Positions 1-7,223 of a stretch of DNA of 7,583 nucleotides are shown here, piece after piece. Each line of letters opens with the position of its first letter. The first letter of the stretch is position 1. The DNA is taken from positions 1 through 7,583 of the forward strand of contig JAKBAL010000096.1 in assembly GCA_021809225.1 (NCBI GenBank), read 5' to 3'. Position numbers and translations under genes: made by a program. Below the pieces are notes generated by a model, which ran no database searches, was not told the DNA's origin, and was given only the letters and a program-made list of their open reading frames with translations. This DNA is from Pseudomonadota bacterium. GTDB lineage: Bacteria; Pseudomonadota; Alphaproteobacteria; UBA9655.

Positions 1-39
1 GCAGCTCCTCGGCATATCTCGTCGGATATCTCAAGATCT

Positions 40-996
40 TCACGTTCTTCCACGAACGTTCCCAATCGAGTACGTTAGAATCAACTCGGCCGGTCTTCCC
101 GTTGATCCGTTGGAATTATAGATGGGGGCATTTGAGTTAAGCTGAACTTGTACTGTGGGCATAAAAGGGCTTAACGTTTGGTCGAAAGCCGCTTCTGCTA
201 CCTTTAACTTGTTTTTTTCTATAACCACCCCGGGATTATTTTGAGAAGCTCGAGATAAGATAGCTTCAATACCGCATGAAATTGAATCTTCTGGCAGAAG
301 AGGAGATTCCAAAGCAGCTGGTTTAAAGCCCACCACAGCAATAAAATTAGCGACAGCTTGTTCGACTTGACCTTCGGTTCTATCTCGGATAACAAGAGCA
401 TCTTTAAGGCGCGATTCGACTTGATAAACATCAGCAATAGTACTGATGCCTGCGGTAACACGTTTTTTTACTTTTTCAAGAATATCCTCATGTTTTTTGA
501 TGTTTTCGTAAGCCAGCTGCAAGAGTCTTTGTTGGGCAAGCAAAGTGACAAAAGCGGAAACAGCGTCATAAGCTGTTTGTTCGCGCGTTTGTCCTAAAAC
601 AGAGTGTGCTGCCTCCGCTTGACTGCGGGCGTGTTCCACTGCAAAAACTGTTGCGAATCCATCAAATATGGTTTGGGAAAGAACAACTGTGGGATTCGAG
701 AACCATTGTTTTTCAGTAGCATCAAAAGGAACTGTTAAAGGCGCTGCCTTATTTTTAATGGTGACGGACTGATATCCTCCAGTTGATTGAACAATATCTA
801 AAGAAGGAAAATAACCAGCCCGGGCCGTATCGATGTCAATGTCGCTAGCCCTTGCATCTGCTGCATCAGCACTGATCGAAGGGTTTGTTTCAAGGGCTGT
901 TATGACAGCTTCTTTCAAAGTGGTCCCAAATGCTACTTTATTGCTAAGGATAGCAAAAAGTGTAGCTCCCCACATTAATTTTTGTTTCAGAACCAT
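40..996 (-). CDS. TolC-family outer-membrane efflux/secretion channel, C-terminally truncated
   Basis: This is the outer-membrane channel component of a type I secretion system. Residues 1-24 form a signal peptide: a Lys start, a hydrophobic core and likely cleavage after VAFG. The mature start TLKEAVITALETNPSI is typical of the family. Other family marks are AGYFPSLD (60-67), the QTIFDG turn (108-113) and the RVTAGISTIADVYQVESRL helix (179-197), which opens the coiled-coil part. A second domain repeat begins near residue 253 (NNPGVVIEKNK) and reaches a strand ending ILTYSI (305-310). Family members then carry an F/Y-N-G-G turn and over 100 further residues. Here the frame reads GNVRGRT and stops at 318, against a usual 430-480. 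The gene is divergent from the ABC exporter gene, which supports a joint role. The start ATG at 996 has only a weak purine-rich ribosome site. It is probably a non-functional remnant, unless a sequencing or assembly error caused the break. Confidence 0.85.
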   Translation of the reverse strand: MVLKQKLMWGATLFAILSNKVAFGTTLKEAVITALETNPSISADAADARASDIDIDTARAGYFPSLDIVQSTGGYQSVTIKNKAAPLTVPFDATEKQWFSNPTVVLSQTIFDGFATVFAVEHARSQAEAAHSVLGQTREQTAYDAVSAFVTLLAQQRLLQLAYENIKKHEDILEKVKKRVTAGISTIADVYQVESRLKDALVIRDRTEGQVEQAVANFIAVVGFKPAALESPLLPEDSISCGIEAILSRASQNNPGVVIEKNKLKVAEAAFDQTLSPFMPTVQVQLNSNAPIYNSNGSTGRPAELILTYSIGNVRGRT

Positions 997-1119
997 CTTT
1001 TCATTATCTCATTATTAACTTTTATGCATTATTCTTAGGCTCATGAAGGTAAGACGAATCTTCTAAGTTTATCATTATGGTGCGCTTTTAAAAAATAACA
1101 AGAAATAAGAAGAAAAAAG

Positions 1120-3267
1120 ATGGTTGAAAGCGAAAAAAATCATTTTAAAACGAGGGAAATGCATGATCCTCTGTTGGAATGCTTAGTTATTTTGAGTCAT
1201 CTTTTTAATCGTTCATCATCTATGGCATCTCTTAAAGTAGGGATGCCTCTTCAGAATGGAAAGTTTACCCCAGAAATTTTTAAACGAGCGGCTGATCGTA
1301 TTAACATTGACGCTGAGCCTATTTCAAAAGAATTTGAGGATATTTCAGATAAGTTATTGCCATGCGTCCTTTTATTAAAAGATGGAGATTCCTGTATTTT
1401 AAAGGGCCTCATGGGAGAGAACGCTCAAGTTATTTTCCCAGGAGGTGGCAACTCTCCCAGGTCTATGCCTCTAAAAGAGCTAAAAAAGCGCTATGAAGGA
1501 GAATTAATTTTAATCCACGCACGATTAGAAGGACCTATCGTTTCTGGTGAGGATCTCCCTCCACCCAAAAATTGGTTTTGGGGAACGATTATTCAATTTT
1601 GGCCTATTTATTCTCAAGTAGTTGTAACATCAATTTTTATTAATGTTTTTACGCTCGCAAGCACTATATTCGTGATGGCAGTTTATGATAGGGTTGTTCC
1701 AAATAATGCGACAACCACCCTTTGGATTTTAGCCATAGGGGTTGTTATTATTTTTATCTTTGATTTCATCCTAAGAATTTTGCGCAATTATTTCCTTGAT
1801 GTAGCAGGGAAAAATGCTGATATCCTTCTTGCAAGCCGACTGTATGAGCATGTCTTAGGAATGCGTCTTGAAGCGCGTCCCAAATCTTCAGGAACACTGG
1901 CGCACCAATTGCGTGAGTTTGAAACATTAAGAGAGTTTATTTCTTCGGCAACCCTTTCTGGCCTCGTTGATTTGCCATTTATTTTTTTGTTTATTTATAT
2001 TATTTGGCTGATTGGAGGAGCAGTCGCTTATGTCCCCCTTTTCATGGTGCCGATTGTCCTTATCATAAGTTATCTACTACAACGGCCTTTGTCTTCTTCT
2101 ATCAAAAAAACATATGCTGAAGGAGGCCAAAAACATGCAATTCTTGTGCAATCAGTCCAAGGTCTTGAAACCATTAAGGGATTGGGTGCGGAAGGAAAAA
2201 TGCAAAGTGTATGGGAAAATTTTGTTGCTCAGTCTGCTTCTTCCACCAATCTTACACGCTTTATATCGACATTTGCTGTTCACTTATCCATGCTAGCCCA
2301 AAATCTAAGCGTTGTTGGCGTTATGATTGTAGGGGTTTATCAAATTGCTGAACAGAATCTCACGATGGGAGGTCTTATTGCTTGCTCCATTCTTTCAGGA
2401 AGAGCCATGGGGCCTTTAACTCAAGTCGTTTCTCTTTTAACACGTTTGAATCAATCTTTGGAATCTTTAAAGAGGCTTAATCAGCTTATTCAACTTCCTA
2501 TAGAACGCCCTGCAACGACTCGCTTTGTTCATCGTCCTCATTTCGAAGGTGAAATAGAATTTAAAGATGTCGATTTTTCATATCCTGGTCATAGTCATTT
2601 AATTCTTCAAAAAGTTTCTTTTAAAATTCATGCTGGAGAAAAGGTAGCTCTTTTGGGCCGCATAGGGTCAGGTAAAACAACCATAGAAAAGTTGATTTTG
2701 GGCTTTTATGCCCAAAAAGCGGGTTCCATTCTCATTGATGGGATCGATATTCGGCAGATTGATCCCTCAGATTTAAGGGCCAATATTGGTTATATCCCTC
2801 AAGATATTTTTCTTTTTGGGGGAACGATTCGACATAATATTACTCTTGGAGGCGATGAAGTTGATGACCAAACTCTTTTGAATGCAGCGATCCTCGCAGG
2901 AGTTCATGACTTTGTATCACAACATCCCTTAGGATATGATATTTCTGTAGGGGAGGGGGGAACTGAACTTTCCGGCGGCCAAAGACAAATGATTGCTATT
3001 GCGCGTGCATTCGTTCGCGATCCCACTATTTTTCTCTTTGATGAACCTTCAGCTATGATGGATTTCCAAGCGGAGATCACTTTTATTCAGCGTCTTCAGG
3101 AATTGTATAAAAAGAAAAAAACCCTGATTATTGTTACTCATCGTCCATCTCTTCTTACCCTTGTTGATCGAATTATTGTGATTGATAAAGGGCGCGTTGT
3201 TGCGGATGGTCCTAAACAAGAAGTTCTTGACGCGCTTAAAACACCAACCAAAGAAAAAACGGAATAA
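1120..3267 (+). CDS. Type I secretion permease/ATPase, LapB/LssB family, with degenerate C39-like domain
   Basis: This is the inner-membrane ABC exporter that binds the cargo's secretion signal and drives export with ATP. Residues 14-138 (from MHDPLLECL) form a C39-peptidase-like domain without the catalytic DCG cysteine motif, as in the LapB/LssB group, so it should bind cargo rather than cut a leader. Membrane helices lie at about 158-188, 201-221, 283-320 (a pair) and 383-430. The nucleotide-binding domain (about 478-705) is complete: Walker A GRIGSGKTT (513-521), Q-loop Q561, signature LSGGQ (617-621), Walker B FLFDE (638-642) and H-loop H674. The D-loop reads SAMMD rather than SALD. At 715 residues its length is normal for the family. 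The ATG at 1120 follows a purine-rich stretch (AAGAAG, 1107-1112). The next ATG, at 1159, would have a G-rich motif too close to it. The adaptor gene follows 5 bp later. Confidence 0.96.
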   Translation: MVESEKNHFKTREMHDPLLECLVILSHLFNRSSSMASLKVGMPLQNGKFTPEIFKRAADRINIDAEPISKEFEDISDKLLPCVLLLKDGDSCILKGLMGENAQVIFPGGGNSPRSMPLKELKKRYEGELILIHARLEGPIVSGEDLPPPKNWFWGTIIQFWPIYSQVVVTSIFINVFTLASTIFVMAVYDRVVPNNATTTLWILAIGVVIIFIFDFILRILRNYFLDVAGKNADILLASRLYEHVLGMRLEARPKSSGTLAHQLREFETLREFISSATLSGLVDLPFIFLFIYIIWLIGGAVAYVPLFMVPIVLIISYLLQRPLSSSIKKTYAEGGQKHAILVQSVQGLETIKGLGAEGKMQSVWENFVAQSASSTNLTRFISTFAVHLSMLAQNLSVVGVMIVGVYQIAEQNLTMGGLIACSILSGRAMGPLTQVVSLLTRLNQSLESLKRLNQLIQLPIERPATTRFVHRPHFEGEIEFKDVDFSYPGHSHLILQKVSFKIHAGEKVALLGRIGSGKTTIEKLILGFYAQKAGSILIDGIDIRQIDPSDLRANIGYIPQDIFLFGGTIRHNITLGGDEVDDQTLLNAAILAGVHDFVSQHPLGYDISVGEGGTELSGGQRQMIAIARAFVRDPTIFLFDEPSAMMDFQAEITFIQRLQELYKKKKTLIIVTHRPSLLTLVDRIIVIDKGRVVADGPKQEVLDALKTPTKEKTE

Positions 3268-3272
3268 ATTTT

Positions 3273-4598
3273 ATGATAAATTTTCGTAAAAACGAACGTG
3301 ATTTTATGACTCCTAAAGTAGCCGCTCAACACACAACAACACATAAATTTTCTTTAACGACGTTGATTGTCATTAGTAGCCTTGTGATTTTATTCTTAAT
3401 CTGGGCTACCTTTGCAGATATTGACGTCATCACACACGGTAACGGACATGTTATTCCTTCTCAAAAGACTCAAATCATTTCAAACTTAGAAGGAGGTATC
3501 ATTAAAAAAGTCTTGGTGAAAGAAGGTGATATAGTAGAAGCTGGCCAAGCGCTTATGATTATTGATCCTACAATTTCTGAAGCCCGTTATAAAGCCAGCC
3601 GAGATCAATATTTACGTTATTTAGCCGCTTCAACTCGTCTCCAAGATCAAATAGCAGGTAGATATTACAAAGTCCCCGAGGAAGTAGAAAAGGAAAGTCC
3701 TTCTATTGCGTCTGAGGAAAGGAGACACTACGTCGAACACAAACAACAAATAGAAACACAAATCTCTATTGCTAAGCAAATCGTTCTTCAAAAACAGCAA
3801 GACGTTGCGGAAGGAAAGGCAAAGATTGCACAGGCTGAGGATCAACTTATTCTTTCTCAGCAAGAGCTTAAAATGGTGGAACCTCTAGTTGCTGAACAAC
3901 TTATTTCTAAACGTGAAATTCTGCGTCTTCAACGAGATGAAGCAAATTTAAAAGGAGAAGTTGCAACAGGAAAAGCAGCTCTTCCCAAAAATGAAGCTGC
4001 ATTGGAGCAAGCTCAGTACGAGCTTAAACAAATTCCCTTCCATTCTCAAAATGAAGATCAAGAACAATTAAGAGAGATCAAAATTAAATTATCTGAAACA
4101 AAAGCAACTATGTTGGAAGCCCGAGATCGCATGAATCGGACAGAGTTACGCTCACCTGTTAAAGGGGTTGTGAAAGAAATTAAAATGAAAACGTTGGGGG
4201 GGACGATACGTGGTGGTGAGGAGGTCATTGAAGTGGTTCCCTTTGAAGATACCCTTCTTATAGAAGCGGAGATTTTGCCCTCTGATGTCGCTTTTATTCA
4301 TCCAGGAGAAGAAGCAAAAGTTAAAATTACGGCCTATGACTATTCTATTTACGGCTCACTAAAGGCTCAACTTCTTGAAATCAGCGCAGATACAGTTCAT
4401 GATCCAGAACAGAAAAAAGATTTCTATCGCGTTTTGTTGCGCACAGACAGGAATTATCTTGAACGAAACGGTAAAAAACTTCCCATTATTCCAGGAATGA
4501 CAGTTGAACTTGATATTTTAACAGGATCTCGCACAGTTATGCAATATCTTCTAAAACCCATTATTAGAGGTGCTTCTCAGTCCTTTAGAGAAAGGTGA
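3273..4598 (+). CDS. HlyD/LapC-type membrane-fusion adaptor of the type I secretion system
   Basis: This periplasmic adaptor links the ABC exporter to the outer-membrane channel. A short cytoplasmic N-terminus precedes one membrane anchor (about 26-48, VISSLVILFLIWATFADI). The first half of a lipoyl/biotinyl-like domain follows (NLEGGIIKKVLVKEGDIVEAG, from residue 71). A long charged, Gln-rich coiled coil spans about 145-292, and the second lipoyl half starts at ELRSPVKGVV (291-300). The C-terminus IPGMTVELDILTGSR (406-420) with TVMQYLLKP is the HlyD-family signature. At 441 residues it appears full length. The gene starts 5 bp after the ABC stop codon, so the two are co-transcribed and perhaps translationally linked. 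The ATG at 3273 has a weak GGA at 3261-3263. An in-frame ATG at 3306 is possible and would shorten the cytoplasmic tail by 11 residues. The gene ends facing a minus-strand gene. Confidence 0.95.
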   Translation: MINFRKNERDFMTPKVAAQHTTTHKFSLTTLIVISSLVILFLIWATFADIDVITHGNGHVIPSQKTQIISNLEGGIIKKVLVKEGDIVEAGQALMIIDPTISEARYKASRDQYLRYLAASTRLQDQIAGRYYKVPEEVEKESPSIASEERRHYVEHKQQIETQISIAKQIVLQKQQDVAEGKAKIAQAEDQLILSQQELKMVEPLVAEQLISKREILRLQRDEANLKGEVATGKAALPKNEAALEQAQYELKQIPFHSQNEDQEQLREIKIKLSETKATMLEARDRMNRTELRSPVKGVVKEIKMKTLGGTIRGGEEVIEVVPFEDTLLIEAEILPSDVAFIHPGEEAKVKITAYDYSIYGSLKAQLLEISADTVHDPEQKKDFYRVLLRTDRNYLERNGKKLPIIPGMTVELDILTGSRTVMQYLLKPIIRGASQSFRER

Positions 4599-4599
4599 T

Positions 4600-4642
4600 C
4601 CTCTGTTTTTCATAAATTTATGCTTTTTCTAATAAAAAGAGG
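4600..4642 (+). terminator. Possible weak dyad downstream of the adaptor gene
   Basis: Just after the adaptor stop, CCTCT at 4600-4604 and TTTT at 4606-4609 can pair with AAAA (4634-4637) and AGAGG (4638-4642), with a one-base bulge. The perfect 12-base palindrome CATAAATTTATG (4611-4622) sits in the loop and is followed by CTTTTTCT. No strong G+C stem is followed by a U-run on this strand, so plus-strand termination here is tentative. This dyad shares bases with the better minus-strand terminator, so the two folds would exclude each other. Confidence 0.3.
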
Positions 4643-4660
4643 GAGCTCTACGGTTCCCTC
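4634..4660 (-). terminator. Rho-independent terminator of the large minus-strand gene
   Basis: Read on the minus strand, GAGGGAAC (4660-4653) pairs with GCTCCCTC (4646-4639) as an 8-bp stem with one G-U pair, around a loop of about 6 bases. The stem is followed at once by TTTTT (4638-4634) and then ATT. It lies 28 bp past the stop codon at 4689. On the plus strand the hairpin is followed by GTGCTAG, so it acts in the minus direction only. Confidence 0.78.
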
Positions 4661-4688
4661 GTGCTAGAATATTGAGGAGGATAGTCTT

Positions 4689-6770
4689 TTACAATACGCT
4701 AATTCCATGGTGAACTTCAAGATGAACGACTCCGTGAGCTCCTGTTCCTACATAGTCTGAAAATCCTGCATAGAGAGTGTTCCCACTAGCTTTCCACTCA
4801 CTCGGCAGCGCAGTTCCCGTCGGACTATCCAGTTGAACTTTATCATGGCCTTCATTTCCCGTAATAAAGAGTGTGTTTGCGTGCGGACCAGTTGTAGGAG
4901 CTATGGCAAGGACGTCTGAATAACTAATATCTAAAGCCTTCCCAACACCATGAGCCGCGTCCTTTATCCCTCCTATGGTTGAGTTTTCTCCCAAATCTAT
5001 CTTATCAATATTAGAAAAAGTAGATCCTTGATGTATCATACTTATCATATCCATGTTATTTGGATTATTCCAAAAGAGAGTGTTTTCTACGGTTGGTGCT
5101 CCTGCTTGTGTTCCGTGAAGCGCTCCCTGAACAGAAGCAATTGTTGAGTCATTAACGATAAAATCGTTGGTTCCGGTAAGTCCTATATAGGTGTTTTTTC
5201 CTCCTTCGCCAAAACCACCAACGTTAGCTGCATTTTCTAAACTTGTTCCTCCCGGATCAAAAATACTTACCCCATGCGGATCAAGGCCACCTATATAAAC
5301 GCCTGGACCTCCATGACCATTACCATACAATTGCGTTAGAGGATCTGTGGTACTGCCTCCAAATTCGACCGTATAGACGACGTTATAATGAACTCCCGGA
5401 ATAGGAGACATTACAATATTATATGTGAATAGAGCATCTGGTACGTAATGTGGGATTAGAATATTAAATCCCTGTGGGGCATGAGGTACTAAGGTACCAT
5501 CGCTCAGCGTCATCCCATTTTGTACCATTTCGGTTGGACTAATTGGATGATTTAAATTTGTGAGGCCATCTTGGTAAAAAGTAAGAAGAAGATTAACAGG
5601 ATCCCCAACTGTTGGCATATTATTGTGTGTATTTGGATTAGTAATAGTTGTCGCTATTGAATCATCAGGAACATTATTAACTGTTATTGTACTATATTGA
5701 ACACCCGCGCTTGTTGTATATGCTCCCGTAATTTTCTCATAAGGAATTTGTAATGTTTCATAATTAAGTGTACCGTTAAGTAAAAAAGGATAGTCTAACG
5801 CTTGTCCATCTGGTGACGCTAACATTTTTCCTTCAGCTCCTGTATAAGCTCCGAGTAGAGTTAATGATACAAGTGTATGAGGAGCCGCAAGGTCACTTGC
5901 TGAAAATGTATATGTTGTTGGTGAAGCAAAATCAGCTCCCGTCATTGGATTAAAGCTTGCTTCCGTGATAGAACTGAATATTGTTCCTGCTGGGTGGGGA
6001 AGAATGAAACTTGTGCTGTAATCTTCTTCGTTGATTAATGTTCCTACAGGTACTGTAGGTAGCGTTGGTGGCTGATTAATTAAGACCAAACTCCCCTCAT
6101 GAAGAGTATTATGACAGACTTTACTATCAAAGTTATGATCTCCCTGATGAAACCAAACTTGATATTGAACCCCATTAATATCACTTATGCTACTTGAGAC
6201 AGAAAAGGTAATATTAACCCACTGACCCTGTTGTTGTGAATAACAATCTCCTTTTGTATTATTCAATAAATTATAGGAATCATTACTCCCTGCCAAATTA
6301 ACGATAACCTCATGGTTTATGTCATAAGAGTCCTTTCCAAGAGTGATATGAATACTTTTTTGTAAGGTTGAAGATTCTTCGACTCCTCTAAGGTTTAAAT
6401 TAACAGTTGAATGATCCCCCAACAGATCAACGGTTAAAGCACCACCAAACCCTGATATATGAGGAGCGTGCCCTTTAATGTTAGATTTGTCTAGAAAATC
6501 AACTGTTTGAAGGTCCTGATTCGCAAGTATAGTTGCGATTGTATTATTACTTCCTGAGTAAGATAAATCATTTTGATAAAATGATATAATACTAGGTCCC
6601 TGAGATTTATCTATAATGACATCCCCTCCTCCTCCACCGTCGATAGTTAAGGGGATTTCTCCATAAGGTCCGGAAGGAGAAACAACTGTGCTTGTAATAT
6701 AGATCAAGTTAGAGCTTGGTGTTCCTTCCACTGTTCCTAACAAGGGAAAACTTTTAACAAACTGAACCAT
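4689..6770 (-). CDS. Large Gly/Asn-rich secreted protein, probable type I secretion substrate
   Basis: No specific family is recognised over most of the length. From the ATG at 6770 it has 693 residues, with no signal peptide and no membrane helix. It is rich in G, N, T, S and H, with few charged residues. Short G-N-D motifs recur (GSNNTI, GSNDSY, GTNDFI). One stretch near the N-terminus, GGGGGDVII, fits an RTX nonapeptide, but there is no RTX block. The last 110 residues resemble the C-terminal module of large T1SS-exported surface proteins: F-NIDKIDLG, then LDISYSDVLAI, N-LFITGNEGHDKVQL, a W, Y-rich strands and HLEVHHGISVL at the end. AGGTGAG (6781-6775) lies 4 bases before the ATG at 6770. 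A GTG at 6779 would add three residues but overlaps that ribosome site, so I prefer the ATG. Position beside the exporter genes supports export by them. Two cysteines (C176, C219) are unusual for such cargo. Confidence 0.85.
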   Translation of the reverse strand: MVQFVKSFPLLGTVEGTPSSNLIYITSTVVSPSGPYGEIPLTIDGGGGGDVIIDKSQGPSIISFYQNDLSYSGSNNTIATILANQDLQTVDFLDKSNIKGHAPHISGFGGALTVDLLGDHSTVNLNLRGVEESSTLQKSIHITLGKDSYDINHEVIVNLAGSNDSYNLLNNTKGDCYSQQQGQWVNITFSVSSSISDINGVQYQVWFHQGDHNFDSKVCHNTLHEGSLVLINQPPTLPTVPVGTLINEEDYSTSFILPHPAGTIFSSITEASFNPMTGADFASPTTYTFSASDLAAPHTLVSLTLLGAYTGAEGKMLASPDGQALDYPFLLNGTLNYETLQIPYEKITGAYTTSAGVQYSTITVNNVPDDSIATTITNPNTHNNMPTVGDPVNLLLTFYQDGLTNLNHPISPTEMVQNGMTLSDGTLVPHAPQGFNILIPHYVPDALFTYNIVMSPIPGVHYNVVYTVEFGGSTTDPLTQLYGNGHGGPGVYIGGLDPHGVSIFDPGGTSLENAANVGGFGEGGKNTYIGLTGTNDFIVNDSTIASVQGALHGTQAGAPTVENTLFWNNPNNMDMISMIHQGSTFSNIDKIDLGENSTIGGIKDAAHGVGKALDISYSDVLAIAPTTGPHANTLFITGNEGHDKVQLDSPTGTALPSEWKASGNTLYAGFSDYVGTGAHGVVHLEVHHGISVL

Positions 6771-6774
6771 CTTA

Positions 6775-6781
6775 CTCACCT
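6775..6781 (-). promoter_or_regulatory. Ribosome binding site that decides the start of the large secreted protein
   Basis: On the minus strand AGGTGAG (6781-6775) is followed by TAAG and then the ATG at 6770. The in-frame GTG at 6779-6777 lies inside this motif and has only AT-rich DNA upstream, so translation most likely begins at the ATG. Confidence 0.65.
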
Positions 6782-6803
6782 ATTATCAAAAATTTTACTT
6801 AAA

Positions 6804-6842
6804 ATAACTATATTATATTTCAGTTATAAACAAAACCTACAA
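6804..6842 (-). promoter_or_regulatory. Candidate promoter of the large secreted protein gene, with a small dyad
   Basis: On the minus strand a consensus-like -10 box TATAAT lies at 6817-6812. Upstream, TTGTAG (6842-6837) could act as a -35 box, but its 19-bp spacing is longer than ideal. The 5' leader would be about 35 bases. An inverted repeat ATAACT (6804-6809) / AGTTAT (6822-6827) brackets the -10 box and could be an operator. The whole area is very AT-rich, so chance matches are likely. Confidence 0.35.
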
Positions 6843-6867
6843 TATTATTCTACTATATATATTATTA

Positions 6868-6888
6868 ACAATAAGTTAATTTTATTGT
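6868..6888. repeat. Small perfect dyad ACAATAA / TTATTGT
   Basis: ACAATAA (6868-6874) and TTATTGT (6882-6888) form a perfect 7-bp inverted repeat with a 7-base spacer, just outside the left end of the MITE-like element and upstream of the secreted protein gene's candidate promoter. It could be a protein-binding site. Its AT-only make-up makes a chance match quite possible. Confidence 0.25.
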
Positions 6889-6894
6889 AATAAA

Positions 6895-6935
6895 CCTACA
6901 TTCCTAGACCTTCGAGCATAATACTTTGAATCAAT
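6895..6935 (+). repeat. Left terminal inverted repeat of the MITE-like element
   Basis: The outer 14 bases match the right arm perfectly. Mismatches then fall at arm positions 15, 16, 19, 25, 28, 30, 38 and 40. Blocks such as GAGCA and TTTGAAT are kept in both arms. The level of divergence suggests an old or imperfect copy. Confidence 0.6.
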
Positions 6936-7182
6936 AAACTTTTCGTAACTAGCTGAAAAATAATGATAAAAACTCAGATATTGAATGCATCCCATTTAAA
7001 AAAAAGATTTTGAAATATAAAAGCTTTCTCTTCTAACTGAAACAGTAGAAAAATCGCTTCGTAATTTTTTCATCAAGAGAGGAAACTCAGGAGTGGTAAG
7101 TCTGAACATATCCTATTTTTATTTCAATATGATAATTTTTGTTTTTAATTTCAGCTGCTTATTAAAAAGCTCAGATACTGAA

Positions 7183-7223
7183 AATAATTCAAAATTTTCT
7201 GCTCAAATTTCTAGGAATGTAGG
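7183..7223 (-). repeat. Right terminal inverted repeat of the MITE-like element
   Basis: This is the reverse-complement partner of the arm at 6895-6935, with 33 of 41 positions identical. It is followed directly by AATAAA (7224-7229), the same six bases that precede the left arm. Confidence 0.6.

Larger units (their letters stand above)
6895..7223. mobile_element. MITE-like element with terminal inverted repeats and flanking AATAAA duplication
   Basis: CCTACATTCCTAGA at 6895-6908 is repeated exactly in inverse orientation at 7210-7223. Counted by eye, the match continues inward to 41 bp with 33 identical positions (6895-6935 against 7183-7223). After an indel of about 11 bases it resumes around shared AGCTGAAA and AAAAAC blocks, giving imperfect arms of roughly 80 bp. 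The six bases just outside both ends are AATAAA (6889-6894 and 7224-7229), as expected for a target-site duplication. The interior holds no convincing gene, so a non-autonomous element mobilised by a transposase elsewhere is the best reading. I do not recognise the IS family from these ends. An AT-rich background raises the chance of a fortuitous flanking repeat, but not easily of the 14-bp perfect ends. Confidence 0.6.

Noticed and set aside
42..59. Hairpin ACGTTC/GAACGT near the window start
   Set aside because: A short 6-bp stem with no T-run on either side. It is not supported as a terminator or an element end.
2..121. 39-codon plus-strand frame ending ...SAGLPVDPLEL then TAG
   Set aside because: It could be the 3' end of another gene, but it overlaps the TolC-like frame antisense and matches nothing I recognise. 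It is kept only as a clue to the break in the channel gene.
219..1018. Open frames overlapping the channel gene (219-461 minus, 358-597 and 833-1018 plus)
   Set aside because: They lie within the TolC-family coding frame, have no recognisable protein features and no ribosome sites.
2114..2296. 60-codon frame within the ABC exporter gene
   Set aside because: It is fully inside a conserved transmembrane-domain coding region in another frame.
3138..3863. Minus-strand frames across the exporter and adaptor genes (3138-3344, 3630-3863)
   Set aside because: They are antisense to clearly conserved coding sequence and have no protein-like motifs.
6619..6640. GGA-rich run coding for five glycines
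   Set aside because: A brief codon repeat inside the secreted protein gene, explained by the glycine stretch.
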